Of a stretch of DNA of 20,599 bases, positions 7,249-14,372 are shown in pieces. Both the position numbers and the translations under genes were made by a program. Below the pieces are notes generated by a model that made no database searches, had not been told where the DNA came from, and saw only the letters and a program-made list of their open reading frames with translations. Numbering within the stretch: position 1 is the first letter of the stretch; every line of letters begins with the position of its first letter. The DNA is taken from NCBI GenBank assembly GCA_002316295.1, contig DCDF01000223.1, positions 1 to 20,599 of the forward strand, in the 5' to 3' direction. The DNA comes from Syntrophaceae bacterium UBA1062 (lineage in GTDB: Bacteria > Desulfobacterota > Desulfomonilia > UBA1062).

Positions 7249-9818
7249 GAAAGACTGACGAGGTCTATCTCATCGACGGAAGTTCGTACATCTACCGGGC
7301 TTTCTATGCCATGAGGAACCTGTCGACCTCACGAGGCATGCCGACCAACGCCGCCTACATCTGCTCCCGGATGCTGATCAATCTCCTGAAGGAGAAAAGG
7401 CCCAAGCGCATCTGCTTCATTCTCGACGCCAGAGGGCCCACCTTCCGCCACGAGCTCTACAGCGATTACAAGGCGACCAGGCAGAAGATGCCCGAAGACC
7501 TCGGGGTCCAGGTCCCTTACATCATCCGGATCATCGAGGCCCTGGGCATCCCCATTATCCAGAAACAGGGGCTGGAGGCGGACGACATCATCGCGGCCCT
7601 TGCGAGACGGTGCGCCAGGGAGCAGTGCAGGGTGTACATTGTCTCGGGTGACAAGGACCTGATGCAGCTCGTGAATGATTCCACACTCGTATGGGACACC
7701 TTTACGAACAGGATCTATGACCGGGATGCGGTCAAAGAGAAATTCGATGTCTATCCCGAGTACATCCCGGACCTGCTCGCGCTCATGGGTGACGCATCGG
7801 ACAATATCCCGGGGGTACCCGGAATCGGGGCCAAGGGAGCCGCCTCGCTCATCAACGAGATGGGGCACATCCGGGACATCCTCGCCAACGTGGATTCCAT
7901 ACGATCCCCCAAGCAGAAAAAGGCCTTGGAAGAGCATCCTGACAAGGCGCTGGAGAGCCTCGATCTGGTCAGGCTCGATCGGGAGGTTGAGCTCGATTTC
8001 GGATTCGAAGACCTGACGATCAGAGAACCTGATACCGCACTTCTCAAGGAGCTGTTCATCGAGCTCGAGTTCAAGGCGCTCCTTGCGGAGCTGGATCTCG
8101 GGCCCGAAAGACAGAGGTCGGAGGTGTTCGAAGGCAGGATCGAGTATGCCTGCAGGTCCGATCTCGCCGGAGAGATCGGCATGTATGTCATGGCGGGCGT
8201 GGGCTCGGCGGTCGCGAAAGGAGACACATCCACTGTGTGCCTGGACGCGGACGCCTGTCTCGACCCGCTGGGGAACCCCGGTGCGTTCGTCTGCATGCAC
8301 GATGCCAAGCAGGCGTTCGTGGCCGCGCTGATGAAGGGTATGGACATCCGCGCATCGGTGTTCGACACGATGCTCGCCGCCTACTGCATCGATTCGGTCA
8401 ACTCGCAGACCACGCTCGAGGACCTGGCCAAGGTCTATCTCGACAGGGATATTCCGCGCCTCTCCGACCTCCTGGGGTCAGGCAGGAACGCCCGCGTTGC
8501 CGGAGAGATCGACAGGGAGGTTCTCGGTAACTACCTCGCCTGTCACGCGGGCGTGTTGGTGCCCCTGAAGGAGCGGCTTTCGGAGCGTATGGCCGAGGTC
8601 GGAGTGGTCAGGATGTTCAGTGAGATCGAGATCCCGCTCACTACGGTGCTCTCCAGCCTGGAGGCCTGCGGGGTGCTTGTAGACACGGCGGGTCTGGGGA
8701 AGATATCCGATGAGATCACCGGGCTGCTGAAGGACATGGAAAGACGGATCTTCGCCGTGGCCGGAGAGGAGTTCAACATCAACTCTCCCAAACAGCTGGG
8801 CGTCATTCTGTTCGAGAAGCTCGGGCTGCCCTCGGCGAGAAAGACCAAGACCGGATATTCCACGGACAGCAAGGTGCTGGAAGCCCTTGCGCCGAGGCAC
8901 GATCTGCCCGCGCTCATCCTGGAGTATCGGATGTTCTCCAAGCTCAAGAACACCTATGTGGATGCGCTTCCTTCCATGATCGATCCCTCTACCGGAAGAA
9001 TCCACACCCGGTTCAACCAGGCGGTGACCGCCACGGGCCGCATATCCTCCTCGGAGCCGAACCTCCAGAATATCCCCGTGCGTTCGGAAATGGGCCGCAG
9101 GATCCGGCAGGCGTTCATTGCGCCCGAAGGCTACAGGATCCTGAGCGCCGATTATTCCCAGATCGAGCTGCGCATCCTCGCCCATATCACCGGGGACGAG
9201 GCGCTCAGGCAGGCCTTCCTTGACGGCATCGACATCCACACCAAGACCGCTTCCGAGATATTCGGCGTGCCGTTGCTGGAGGTGGCCGAGAGTCACCGGA
9301 GGACGGCCAAGACCATCAATTTCGGGATCATGTACGGCATGGGGCCGCACAAGCTCTCGCAGGAGCTGGGCATCCGGCGGGATACGGCAAAGGCTTATAT
9401 AGACAGCTATCTCGCCAAGTATCCCGGCGTGAGGGAGTATACCGAATCCATTGCGGCCAGGGCCGAACGGGACGGGTTCGTCACCACTCTTTTGGGGAGG
9501 CGCAGATCCATTCCGGAAATCCGGTCGTCCAACTTCAACGAGCGAGAGGCGGGCAGGAGAATAGCGATCAACACCCCCATCCAAGGGACAGCCGCCGATA
9601 TCATCAAGATCGCAATGGTCAGGATCTTCGAGCGCCTCAGGGGCTTGAAGAGCAGGATGGTTCTGCAGGTGCACGACGAGCTCGTGTTCGAGGCCGCCGA
9701 GGATGAGATCGAGACTCTCTCGGCAATGGTCCGCCAGGAGATGGAGCACGCCTACGAGCTGGATGTGCCGGTACGGGTGGATATCGGCACGGGAAAAAAC
9801 TGGGCCCAGGCCCACTGA
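7239..9818 (+). CDS. polA: DNA polymerase I, proofreading site apparently lost
   Basis: An 859-residue repair and Okazaki-fragment polymerase. Residues 1 to about 290 form the 5'-3' nuclease domain (YLIDGSSYIYRAFYA, LEADDIIAALA, VSGDKDLMQLV, GDASDNIPGVPGIGAKGA). The polymerase domain carries motif A ADYSQIELRILAHI (Asp638), motif B RRTAKTINFGIMYG (Arg688, Lys691, Phe695, Tyr699) and motif C LQVHDELVFEA (Asp813). The middle domain keeps DTMLAAYCID but has no FDTET Exo I motif, and the Exo III Asp is replaced by His (NYLACHAG), so 3'-5' proofreading should be absent, as in Taq and Bacillus stearothermophilus enzymes. The start is GTG at 7239, inside the end of the NUDIX gene, with AGGCGGGGG just upstream. 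It is the last gene of the overlapping run. Confidence 0.97.
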   Translation: MPVRKTDEVYLIDGSSYIYRAFYAMRNLSTSRGMPTNAAYICSRMLINLLKEKRPKRICFILDARGPTFRHELYSDYKATRQKMPEDLGVQVPYIIRIIEALGIPIIQKQGLEADDIIAALARRCAREQCRVYIVSGDKDLMQLVNDSTLVWDTFTNRIYDRDAVKEKFDVYPEYIPDLLALMGDASDNIPGVPGIGAKGAASLINEMGHIRDILANVDSIRSPKQKKALEEHPDKALESLDLVRLDREVELDFGFEDLTIREPDTALLKELFIELEFKALLAELDLGPERQRSEVFEGRIEYACRSDLAGEIGMYVMAGVGSAVAKGDTSTVCLDADACLDPLGNPGAFVCMHDAKQAFVAALMKGMDIRASVFDTMLAAYCIDSVNSQTTLEDLAKVYLDRDIPRLSDLLGSGRNARVAGEIDREVLGNYLACHAGVLVPLKERLSERMAEVGVVRMFSEIEIPLTTVLSSLEACGVLVDTAGLGKISDEITGLLKDMERRIFAVAGEEFNINSPKQLGVILFEKLGLPSARKTKTGYSTDSKVLEALAPRHDLPALILEYRMFSKLKNTYVDALPSMIDPSTGRIHTRFNQAVTATGRISSSEPNLQNIPVRSEMGRRIRQAFIAPEGYRILSADYSQIELRILAHITGDEALRQAFLDGIDIHTKTASEIFGVPLLEVAESHRRTAKTINFGIMYGMGPHKLSQELGIRRDTAKAYIDSYLAKYPGVREYTESIAARAERDGFVTTLLGRRRSIPEIRSSNFNEREAGRRIAINTPIQGTAADIIKIAMVRIFERLRGLKSRMVLQVHDELVFEAAEDEIETLSAMVRQEMEHAYELDVPVRVDIGTGKNWAQAH

Positions 9819-9835
9819 AGAAGCAGCTGAAGAAA

Positions 9836-9859
9836 GCGGGGCGGGCGTGTCCGCCCCGC
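9836..9859. terminator. Hairpin terminator between convergent polA and acyl-CoA dehydrogenase genes
   Basis: A perfect 9-bp GC stem, GCGGGGCGG (9836-9844) with CCGCCCCGC (9851-9859), encloses a 6-base loop and sits between two convergent genes. On the minus strand it is followed by TTTCTTC, so it should stop the dehydrogenase transcript; on the plus strand the T content after the stem is weaker (TGTTTCTGTCT). Probably bidirectional. Confidence 0.65.
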
Positions 9860-9877
9860 ACGGATGTTTCTGTCTGA

Positions 9878-11026
9878 CTACCGCATGCCCAGAACGTTTC
9901 GGGAGATGACCACCCGCATGATCTCGTTGGTGCCCTCGTAGATCTGGGTGATCTTGGCGTCTCTCATGAGCCGCTCCACGGGATATTCGCTGCTGTAGCC
10001 GTACCCGCCCAGGATCTGGACCGCCTCGATGGTGGCGTCCATGGCCGTGTCGGATGCGAACATCTTCGCCTGCGCCGCTTCGCGTTCGAAGGGGAGGTGG
10101 TTGGTCTCGAGCCATGCGGCCTTCAGGATCAATAGCTCGGACGCATCGATACGGGTGGCCATGTCGGCGAGTTTGAACTGAGTGGCTTGGAAGCTGGAAA
10201 TGGGTTTGCCGAACTGGACCCTTTCCTTGGAGTAGTTCACCGACTCCTCCAGCGCCGCCTTGGCGATGCCCAGAGCCTGGGATGCGATCCCGATGCGGCC
10301 CGAGTCGAGCGTGGTGAGCATCTGTTTGAACCCGGAGCCCGGATCGCCCAGAATGGAGTCTTTCGGGATCCGGGCGTCCTGGAACACGAGCTCGGACGTG
10401 CCGGAACCTCTGATGCCGAGCTTCTCCTCCACCTTGCCCACGGAGAAGCCCTCTGTGTTCTCGAGATCGAGCACGAACTGGGTGATTCCTTTGTAGCCTT
10501 TGGTTTTATCCGTGACAGCGGCAATGACCGCGTATTTGGCGATGTTGCCGTTGGTGATGAACTTCTTCTCACCGTTGATGATCCAGGAGTCGCCGTCAAG
10601 CACGGCTGTGGTCTTCATGCCCGCAGGGTCTGAGCCGGCATTGGCCTCGGTGAGCCCGTAACATCCGTTGGCCTCACCGCTCGCCACGGGGGTGTTGAAC
10701 CGTATCTTCTGCTCTTCGGTGCCGAATGTGTTCACCGGGAAGCCGTACAGCGAGTTATTGACCGACATGATGACACCGGTGCTTGCGCAGCCCCGGGAGA
10801 TCTCGGTGAGGATCAGGGCATACGCCACATAATCCATGCCCGCCCCGCCGTACTCCGCAGGGATGGCGACCCCCATGAAGCCGTTTTCCGCCATCTTCCG
10901 CAATACCTCGTCGTTGTGGCGGTGATTCTTGTCGATCTCGGCGGCAATGGGTTTGAGCTCCTGATCGGCGAACTTGCGCGCCATCTCCTTGACCATCTTG
11001 TGCTCGTCGCTTAATGCAAAGTCCAT
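9878..11026 (-). CDS. Acyl-CoA dehydrogenase (short-chain/butyryl-CoA type)
   Basis: A 382-residue FAD enzyme that introduces the alpha-beta double bond into acyl-CoA, passing electrons to electron-transfer flavoprotein. Family features in order: helical N-terminal domain, the flavin-binding CYGLTEANAGSDPAGMKTTA and WIINGEKKFITNG, the FVLDLENTEGFSVGKVEEKLGIRGSGTSEL barrel, and the C-terminal ILGGYGYSSEYPVERLMRDAKI followed by IYEGTNEI. Glu364 in YEGTNE is in the catalytic-base position of short- and medium-chain enzymes; chain length cannot be fixed from sequence. ATG 11026 has AGGAGG five bases upstream; a GTG at 11092 would add 22 unconserved residues. The gene is monocistronic within the window, with its own promoter and a FadR-like operator. 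No etfAB is nearby. Confidence 0.95.
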   Translation of the reverse strand: MDFALSDEHKMVKEMARKFADQELKPIAAEIDKNHRHNDEVLRKMAENGFMGVAIPAEYGGAGMDYVAYALILTEISRGCASTGVIMSVNNSLYGFPVNTFGTEEQKIRFNTPVASGEANGCYGLTEANAGSDPAGMKTTAVLDGDSWIINGEKKFITNGNIAKYAVIAAVTDKTKGYKGITQFVLDLENTEGFSVGKVEEKLGIRGSGTSELVFQDARIPKDSILGDPGSGFKQMLTTLDSGRIGIASQALGIAKAALEESVNYSKERVQFGKPISSFQATQFKLADMATRIDASELLILKAAWLETNHLPFEREAAQAKMFASDTAMDATIEAVQILGGYGYSSEYPVERLMRDAKITQIYEGTNEIMRVVISRNVLGMR

Positions 11027-11111
11027 ATGTCCTCCTATCGATAGTGAAGCTTCTTCCCGCACGCATTCATACCCGGGAGCAACAGTCAGCACGAGGAAAA
11101 GAAGCTGTATC

Positions 11112-11127
11112 TGAATGAGTATTCATT
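11112..11127. promoter_or_regulatory. FadR(TetR)-like operator at the acyl-CoA dehydrogenase start point
   Basis: TGAATGAGTATTCATT carries two overlapping inverted repeats (TGAAT/ATTCA and AATGA/TCATT). It closely follows the Bacillus FadR (YsiA) operator consensus WTGAATGAMTANTCATTCAW, differing at the central M position and the right outer bases. It covers the expected transcription start of the promoter at 11130-11158, the right place for a repressor released by acyl-CoA. The match is from memory of the consensus; the cognate regulator in this genome is not identified. Confidence 0.6.
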
Positions 11128-11129
11128 TT

Positions 11130-11158
11130 CTATAATCACTAACCGCTGTCTCTGTCAA
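11130..11158 (-). promoter_or_regulatory. Sigma-70-type promoter of the acyl-CoA dehydrogenase gene
   Basis: On the minus strand a perfect -35 TTGACA (11158-11153) is followed after 17 bases by TTATAG (11135-11130). Transcription should start near 11123, inside the FadR-like palindrome, leaving a leader of about 97 bases. Confidence 0.65.
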
Positions 11159-11205
11159 CATGATCATCCATCTCCCTCCGGCCGGTTTTTCGGGAATAAT
11201 TGCCT

Positions 11206-11235
11206 TTGCCATGAGGAGGCATTCTGGTATATAGT
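11206..11235 (+). promoter_or_regulatory. Possible serC promoter
   Basis: TTGCCA (11206-11211) and TATAGT (11230-11235) are 18 bases apart; an overlapping TATATA at 11228 gives 16. The start would lie about 30 bases before the serC ATG. It is arranged back to back with the acyl-CoA dehydrogenase promoter. Confidence 0.4.
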
Positions 11236-11271
11236 CCACTTCAATCTTTTCCGAGGAGGCGAGAGTTTCGT

Positions 11272-12354
11272 ATGAGGAACGTATTCAACTTTAATCCAGG
11301 GCCAGCCGTGCTTCCCGAGCCGGTTCTCGAAAGCACGAGCAAGGCTGTCCTGAACTTTGCGAACACCGGCATGTCCATCATGGAGGTGAGTCACCGGTCA
11401 AAGGAGTTCGATGCACTGCTGGTGGAGACCGAGTCCCTGGTGGCCGAGGTCATGGGAATTCCCGAGAACTACAAGGTTCTCTTCCTCCAGGGAGGGGCGA
11501 GTCTCCAGTTTTCCATGGTCCCCATGAACCTCCTCGTCGACGGCAAGACCGCCGACTACATCGATACCGGGAGCTGGTCGTCCAAGGCGATCAAAGAGGC
11601 GCAGAAGGTGGGCAAGGTCAACATCGCGGCATCCACCAAGGGGGACAAGTATACAAGAATACCGGCTCCCTCAGAGCTCAAGCTCACTCCCGACGCGGTA
11701 TACTGTCACATCACCTCCAACAACACCATTTACGGCTCCCAGTGGCAGACGTTCCCTGACACGGGCAGCGTCCCCCTGGTCGCGGATATGTCGTCGGACA
11801 TCCTCTCCCGGACGTTCGACGTGAGCAAGTTCGGGATCATCTACGCCGGAGCCCAGAAGAACATGGGGCCGGCAGGGGTCACGGTGGTGATCATCCGGAA
11901 GGACCTTGCGGAAAACGCGCCCCCGAACCTCCCCACCATGCTCCAGTATTCCACCCATATCGAGAACAGCTCGACGTTCAATACGTGTCCCGTGATGGCG
12001 ATATTCGTGGTGCACGAAGTCATGAAGTGGCTCAAGGAAATGGGCGGGGTGCCGGAGATGGAAAAGGTCAACAACAAAAAGGCCGCCCTCATATACGATA
12101 TCCTGGACAACAGCTCATTCTACCGCGGCACCGTGCAGAAGGATTCGCGGTCCAAGATGAACATCCCCTTCCGGCTGCCCACCGAGGATCTGGAGGCCGA
12201 GTTCCTTTCCCAGGCGAACAAGAACAACCTCAAAGGCCTCAAAGGTCACCGCTCTGTAGGCGGCATGCGGGCATCGATCTATAACGCCATGCCCATCGAA
12301 GGAGTGCAGAAGCTCGTCGATTTCATGGCGGATTTCGAGAAATCCCACAAATAG
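11272..12354 (+). CDS. serC: Phosphoserine aminotransferase
   Basis: A 360-residue cytosolic PLP enzyme that converts 3-phosphohydroxypyruvate and glutamate to phosphoserine in serine synthesis (and acts in pyridoxal phosphate synthesis in some bacteria). Full family length. The N-terminal FNFNPGPAVLPEPVL, the MSIMEVSHRSKEF segment, LFLQGGASLQFSMVPMNLL and the cofactor lysine Lys196 in YAGAQKNMGPAGVTVVI are all typical, as is the closing KGLKGHRSVGGMRASIYNAMP. GAGGAGG lies about 12 bases before the ATG, with a second weaker GAGAG nearer. The gene has its own promoter and ends in a strong hairpin terminator, so it is a single-gene unit; no serA or serB is in the window. Confidence 0.97.
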   Translation: MRNVFNFNPGPAVLPEPVLESTSKAVLNFANTGMSIMEVSHRSKEFDALLVETESLVAEVMGIPENYKVLFLQGGASLQFSMVPMNLLVDGKTADYIDTGSWSSKAIKEAQKVGKVNIAASTKGDKYTRIPAPSELKLTPDAVYCHITSNNTIYGSQWQTFPDTGSVPLVADMSSDILSRTFDVSKFGIIYAGAQKNMGPAGVTVVIIRKDLAENAPPNLPTMLQYSTHIENSSTFNTCPVMAIFVVHEVMKWLKEMGGVPEMEKVNNKKAALIYDILDNSSFYRGTVQKDSRSKMNIPFRLPTEDLEAEFLSQANKNNLKGLKGHRSVGGMRASIYNAMPIEGVQKLVDFMADFEKSHK

Positions 12355-12361
12355 CACCCGT

Positions 12362-12394
12362 GCCGGGCAGGGATGACGCCCCTGCCCGGCTTTT
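12362..12394 (+). terminator. Rho-independent terminator of serC
   Basis: A perfect 11-bp stem, GCCGGGCAGGG (12362-12372) with CCCTGCCCGGC (12380-12390), has a 7-base loop and is followed directly by TTTT. It begins eight bases after the serC stop. Confidence 0.88.
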
Positions 12395-12538
12395 CGACCG
12401 GAATCACCTGTACGGGGGCCGCACATTCCTTGGACCGGTCCCGGTGCAGACCCGTCATCCGGATGCTGTCCCGTGAGCATTGCTCGTGGACGCTCATCCC
12501 GGGCTACCCTTCGAGACGGATTTTGAACAGGTTTGCGT

Positions 12539-12567
12539 TTGACTTTGAATATAACCGACGTTATATA
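12539..12567 (+). promoter_or_regulatory. Promoter of the TetR-family regulator gene
   Basis: TTGACT (12539-12544) and TATATA (12562-12567) are exactly 17 bases apart. The start would be near 12574, leaving a short leader of about 18 bases before the ATG at 12592. Confidence 0.6.
12549..12566. promoter_or_regulatory. Palindromic operator inside the TetR-family gene promoter
   Basis: ATATAACCGACGTTATAT has perfect 7-bp arms (ATATAAC/GTTATAT) around a 4-base centre. It fills the promoter spacer and overlaps the -10, so a bound dimer would block RNA polymerase. Size and symmetry are typical of TetR-family sites, pointing to autorepression by the product of the gene 25 bases downstream. Confidence 0.62.
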
Positions 12568-12591
12568 ACAGAACCGTGCTATGAGGTTTCC

Positions 12592-13263
12592 ATGCCTGTA
12601 AAAAGCAAGTTCACAGCAGAAGACATCATTGACGCGGCCTTTCTCATCGTCCGGTCCAAAGGGGCCGAGAAGTGCTCGGCCCGGGCCATAGCACACGAGC
12701 TGAATTCATCCACGATGCCTATTTACTCGTGCCTCAGCTCCATGAAGGAGCTTAAGGAGGCTGTTCTCAAAAAAGCCCTGGATCTCCTGATCAGCTACGA
12801 AACCAAGGTGAGGACCGGTGACGTGCTTCTGGATATGGGCATCGGCTATATCATGTTCGCCAAGACCGAGAAGCACCTGTTCAGGATGCTGTTCCTCTCC
12901 GGCAGCAGAGGAGGGTCCGGCGACATGCGCAAGCGCTTCAACGATTATGTGGTGAATGCCCTGCTGCAGAAGCTCAGCGGTTTTGAGCCGCTCAACGATT
13001 TTTCCCAGGAGCAGAAGCGCAATCTTCTCAACAGGATGTGGGTTTTCACCCACGGCCTCGCCGTGCTCCTGAACAACTCCATCATCAAGGACCTGAGCGA
13101 GCGGCAGATTGCGGAGATGATCATGGATACGGGGATCTTCGTAATCCTGGGAGAGCGGATGAGGAGGGAGATCTATGTGAGCCCAGAGGTAAAGACTTTT
13201 CTCGAACGGTCGGGCTATCCACACCTGGGCCAGCGACAGGCTGTGGATTTCGATTTATTCTGA
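12592..13263 (+). CDS. TetR-family transcriptional regulator
   Basis: A 223-residue DNA-binding repressor. Residues about 5-50 form the TetR helix-turn-helix: FTAEDIIDAAFLIVRSKG, then CSARAIAHELNSSTMPIYSCLSSMKELKEAVL, where TetR proteins usually have ...VSxGxLYxHFxxKEEL; the recognition turn has the rarer STMPIYSCLSSM form. The remainder is a helical ligand-binding and dimer domain with no recognisable ligand signature. The ATG at 12592 has a short AGG ribosome site seven bases upstream; an ATG at 12581 is out of frame and stops after six codons. A palindrome in its promoter suggests autorepression. The nearest downstream genes are the TatT-TRAP transporter genes in the same orientation, which are likely targets (inference). 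Confidence 0.88.
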   Translation: MPVKSKFTAEDIIDAAFLIVRSKGAEKCSARAIAHELNSSTMPIYSCLSSMKELKEAVLKKALDLLISYETKVRTGDVLLDMGIGYIMFAKTEKHLFRMLFLSGSRGGSGDMRKRFNDYVVNALLQKLSGFEPLNDFSQEQKRNLLNRMWVFTHGLAVLLNNSIIKDLSERQIAEMIMDTGIFVILGERMRREIYVSPEVKTFLERSGYPHLGQRQAVDFDLF

Positions 13264-13281
13264 TAGTGTGAAGCGGATATT

Positions 13282-13298
13282 TGTCTTATATTAAGACA
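13282..13298. promoter_or_regulatory. 17-bp perfect palindrome ahead of the TatT-TRAP genes
   Basis: TGTCTTA-TAT-TAAGACA has 7-bp perfect arms and a 3-base centre. It contains a -10-like TATATT but no clear -35 precedes it, and no T-run follows, so a protein-binding site is more likely than a terminator. It differs in sequence from the palindrome in the TetR gene promoter. Confidence 0.4.
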
Positions 13299-13330
13299 TG
13301 TTGGACGGTTGTGTGAGCAATCCTGGGATA

Positions 13331-13346
13331 TGGCCGTTTCCGGCCA
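13331..13346. repeat. Short GC stem-loop in the TatT leader region
   Basis: TGGCCG and CGGCCA form a 6-bp stem with loop TTTC. An alternative pairing is possible between CCTGG (13322-13326) and CCAGG (13344-13348), so two exclusive structures could form. No T-run follows. A role is unproven. Confidence 0.3.
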
Positions 13347-13451
13347 GGTCCTCTCAGGCACAAGCCGGTTTCACCGCCGCTCCGGGCGATGTTTTTGATT
13401 GAAGTTGCTTTCTTGAGTACAGGAGATCGGCTTAGATTACGAGGAGGTATT

Positions 13452-14330
13452 ATGGCATCGATACACAAGCGTATCTCGGCCCTTGCAGGGGCTCTCTTTC
13501 TGGCATGGCTTCTGACCGGGTGTGCCTCTCCGGAGTTCATGGTCAAGTCCATGGACCCGCTCATGGACAAGATGAATACATCGGTGAACAGGAACCCGGA
13601 TGTGGACATGATCCGAGACTCGCTCCCCGCCACGCTCGTCCAACTGGACGGATTCATCGAAATAGCGCCGAGCGCCAAGCTTTACCTGAGGGCGGCTGAA
13701 GCGAATTTCGGCTACTCATTCGCATTTGTAGAGGATGTCGACAAAAACAGGGCGAGCTTTCTCTACCTCAAGGCCAGGGACTATGCGCTGGCTCCGCTCA
13801 TGCTCAACGACGAATTCCGCGGCAGCCTTCACAAGACTGTAGACAAGTTCAGGCCGTCTCTGGACGGTTTCGGCAGGAGTGATGCGCCTGCGCTGTATTG
13901 GGCTGCAAGCGCATGGATGGCCTGGACCGCGCTGAACCTCGATAAAACGGAAGTCCTCATGGACATCCCAAAGATCGAGGCCATGCTGCTCAAGGTGGTC
14001 GAGCTCGACGAGACCTATTATTTCGGAAGCGCCCATGCGGCCCTCGGGGCCTATTACGCCTCACGCTCCAAGGTCATCGGAGGAGACCCGGACAAGGCGA
14101 AATACCACTTCGACCGGGCATTCGAGATTTCCGGCTCCCGGCTTTTTTTCTTTCACCTGCTGTACGCCAAGTACTATGCCTACCAGATGCAGGACAGGGC
14201 ACTGTTCGAAGACACGCTCAAAAAGGTTGTAAGCGCGCCTGTAAACTATTTTCCGGAGAAGAACTTCGCCAATGAGGTGGCCAAGAGGAAAGCGCAGGCG
14301 CTCCTGGATGATGTCGATTCGTATTTTTGA
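13452..14330 (+). CDS. TRAP transporter TatT-type lipoprotein
   Basis: A 292-residue lipoprotein. The N-terminus has a basic start (HKR), a hydrophobic stretch ALAGALFLAWL and the lipobox LTGC, so Cys24 should be lipidated. The mature part is wholly helical with TPR-like repeats (for example YLRAAEANFGYSFAFVEDVDKNRASFLYLKARDYA and the TYYFGSAHAALGAYYASRSKVIGGDPDKAKYHFDRAFEIS region), matching the TatT family, whose founder is Treponema pallidum Tp0956. TatT is thought to form a pored trimer that pairs with the TRAP binding protein TatP in the periplasm, possibly for hydrophobic ligands. ATG 13452 is set by GAGGAGG five bases upstream; starting there gives the signal peptide its normal length. 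It lies 42 bases before the dctP-like gene. Confidence 0.85.
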   Translation: MASIHKRISALAGALFLAWLLTGCASPEFMVKSMDPLMDKMNTSVNRNPDVDMIRDSLPATLVQLDGFIEIAPSAKLYLRAAEANFGYSFAFVEDVDKNRASFLYLKARDYALAPLMLNDEFRGSLHKTVDKFRPSLDGFGRSDAPALYWAASAWMAWTALNLDKTEVLMDIPKIEAMLLKVVELDETYYFGSAHAALGAYYASRSKVIGGDPDKAKYHFDRAFEISGSRLFFFHLLYAKYYAYQMQDRALFEDTLKKVVSAPVNYFPEKNFANEVAKRKAQALLDDVDSYF

Positions 14331-14372
14331 TGCACATGCAACCACTGACTCTCGAAGAGGAGGGAACACGGC

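Noticed and set aside
8478..10115. 545-codon open frame on the minus strand across polA and the acyl-CoA dehydrogenase end
   Set aside because: It crosses a strong terminator hairpin and lies out of frame with two secure genes; its composition is that of a shadow frame.
12432..12441. 10-bp palindrome GGACCGGTCC between serC terminator and the TetR gene
   Set aside because: Short GC palindromes are common by chance here, and it lies about 100 bases upstream of the promoter with no partner site.
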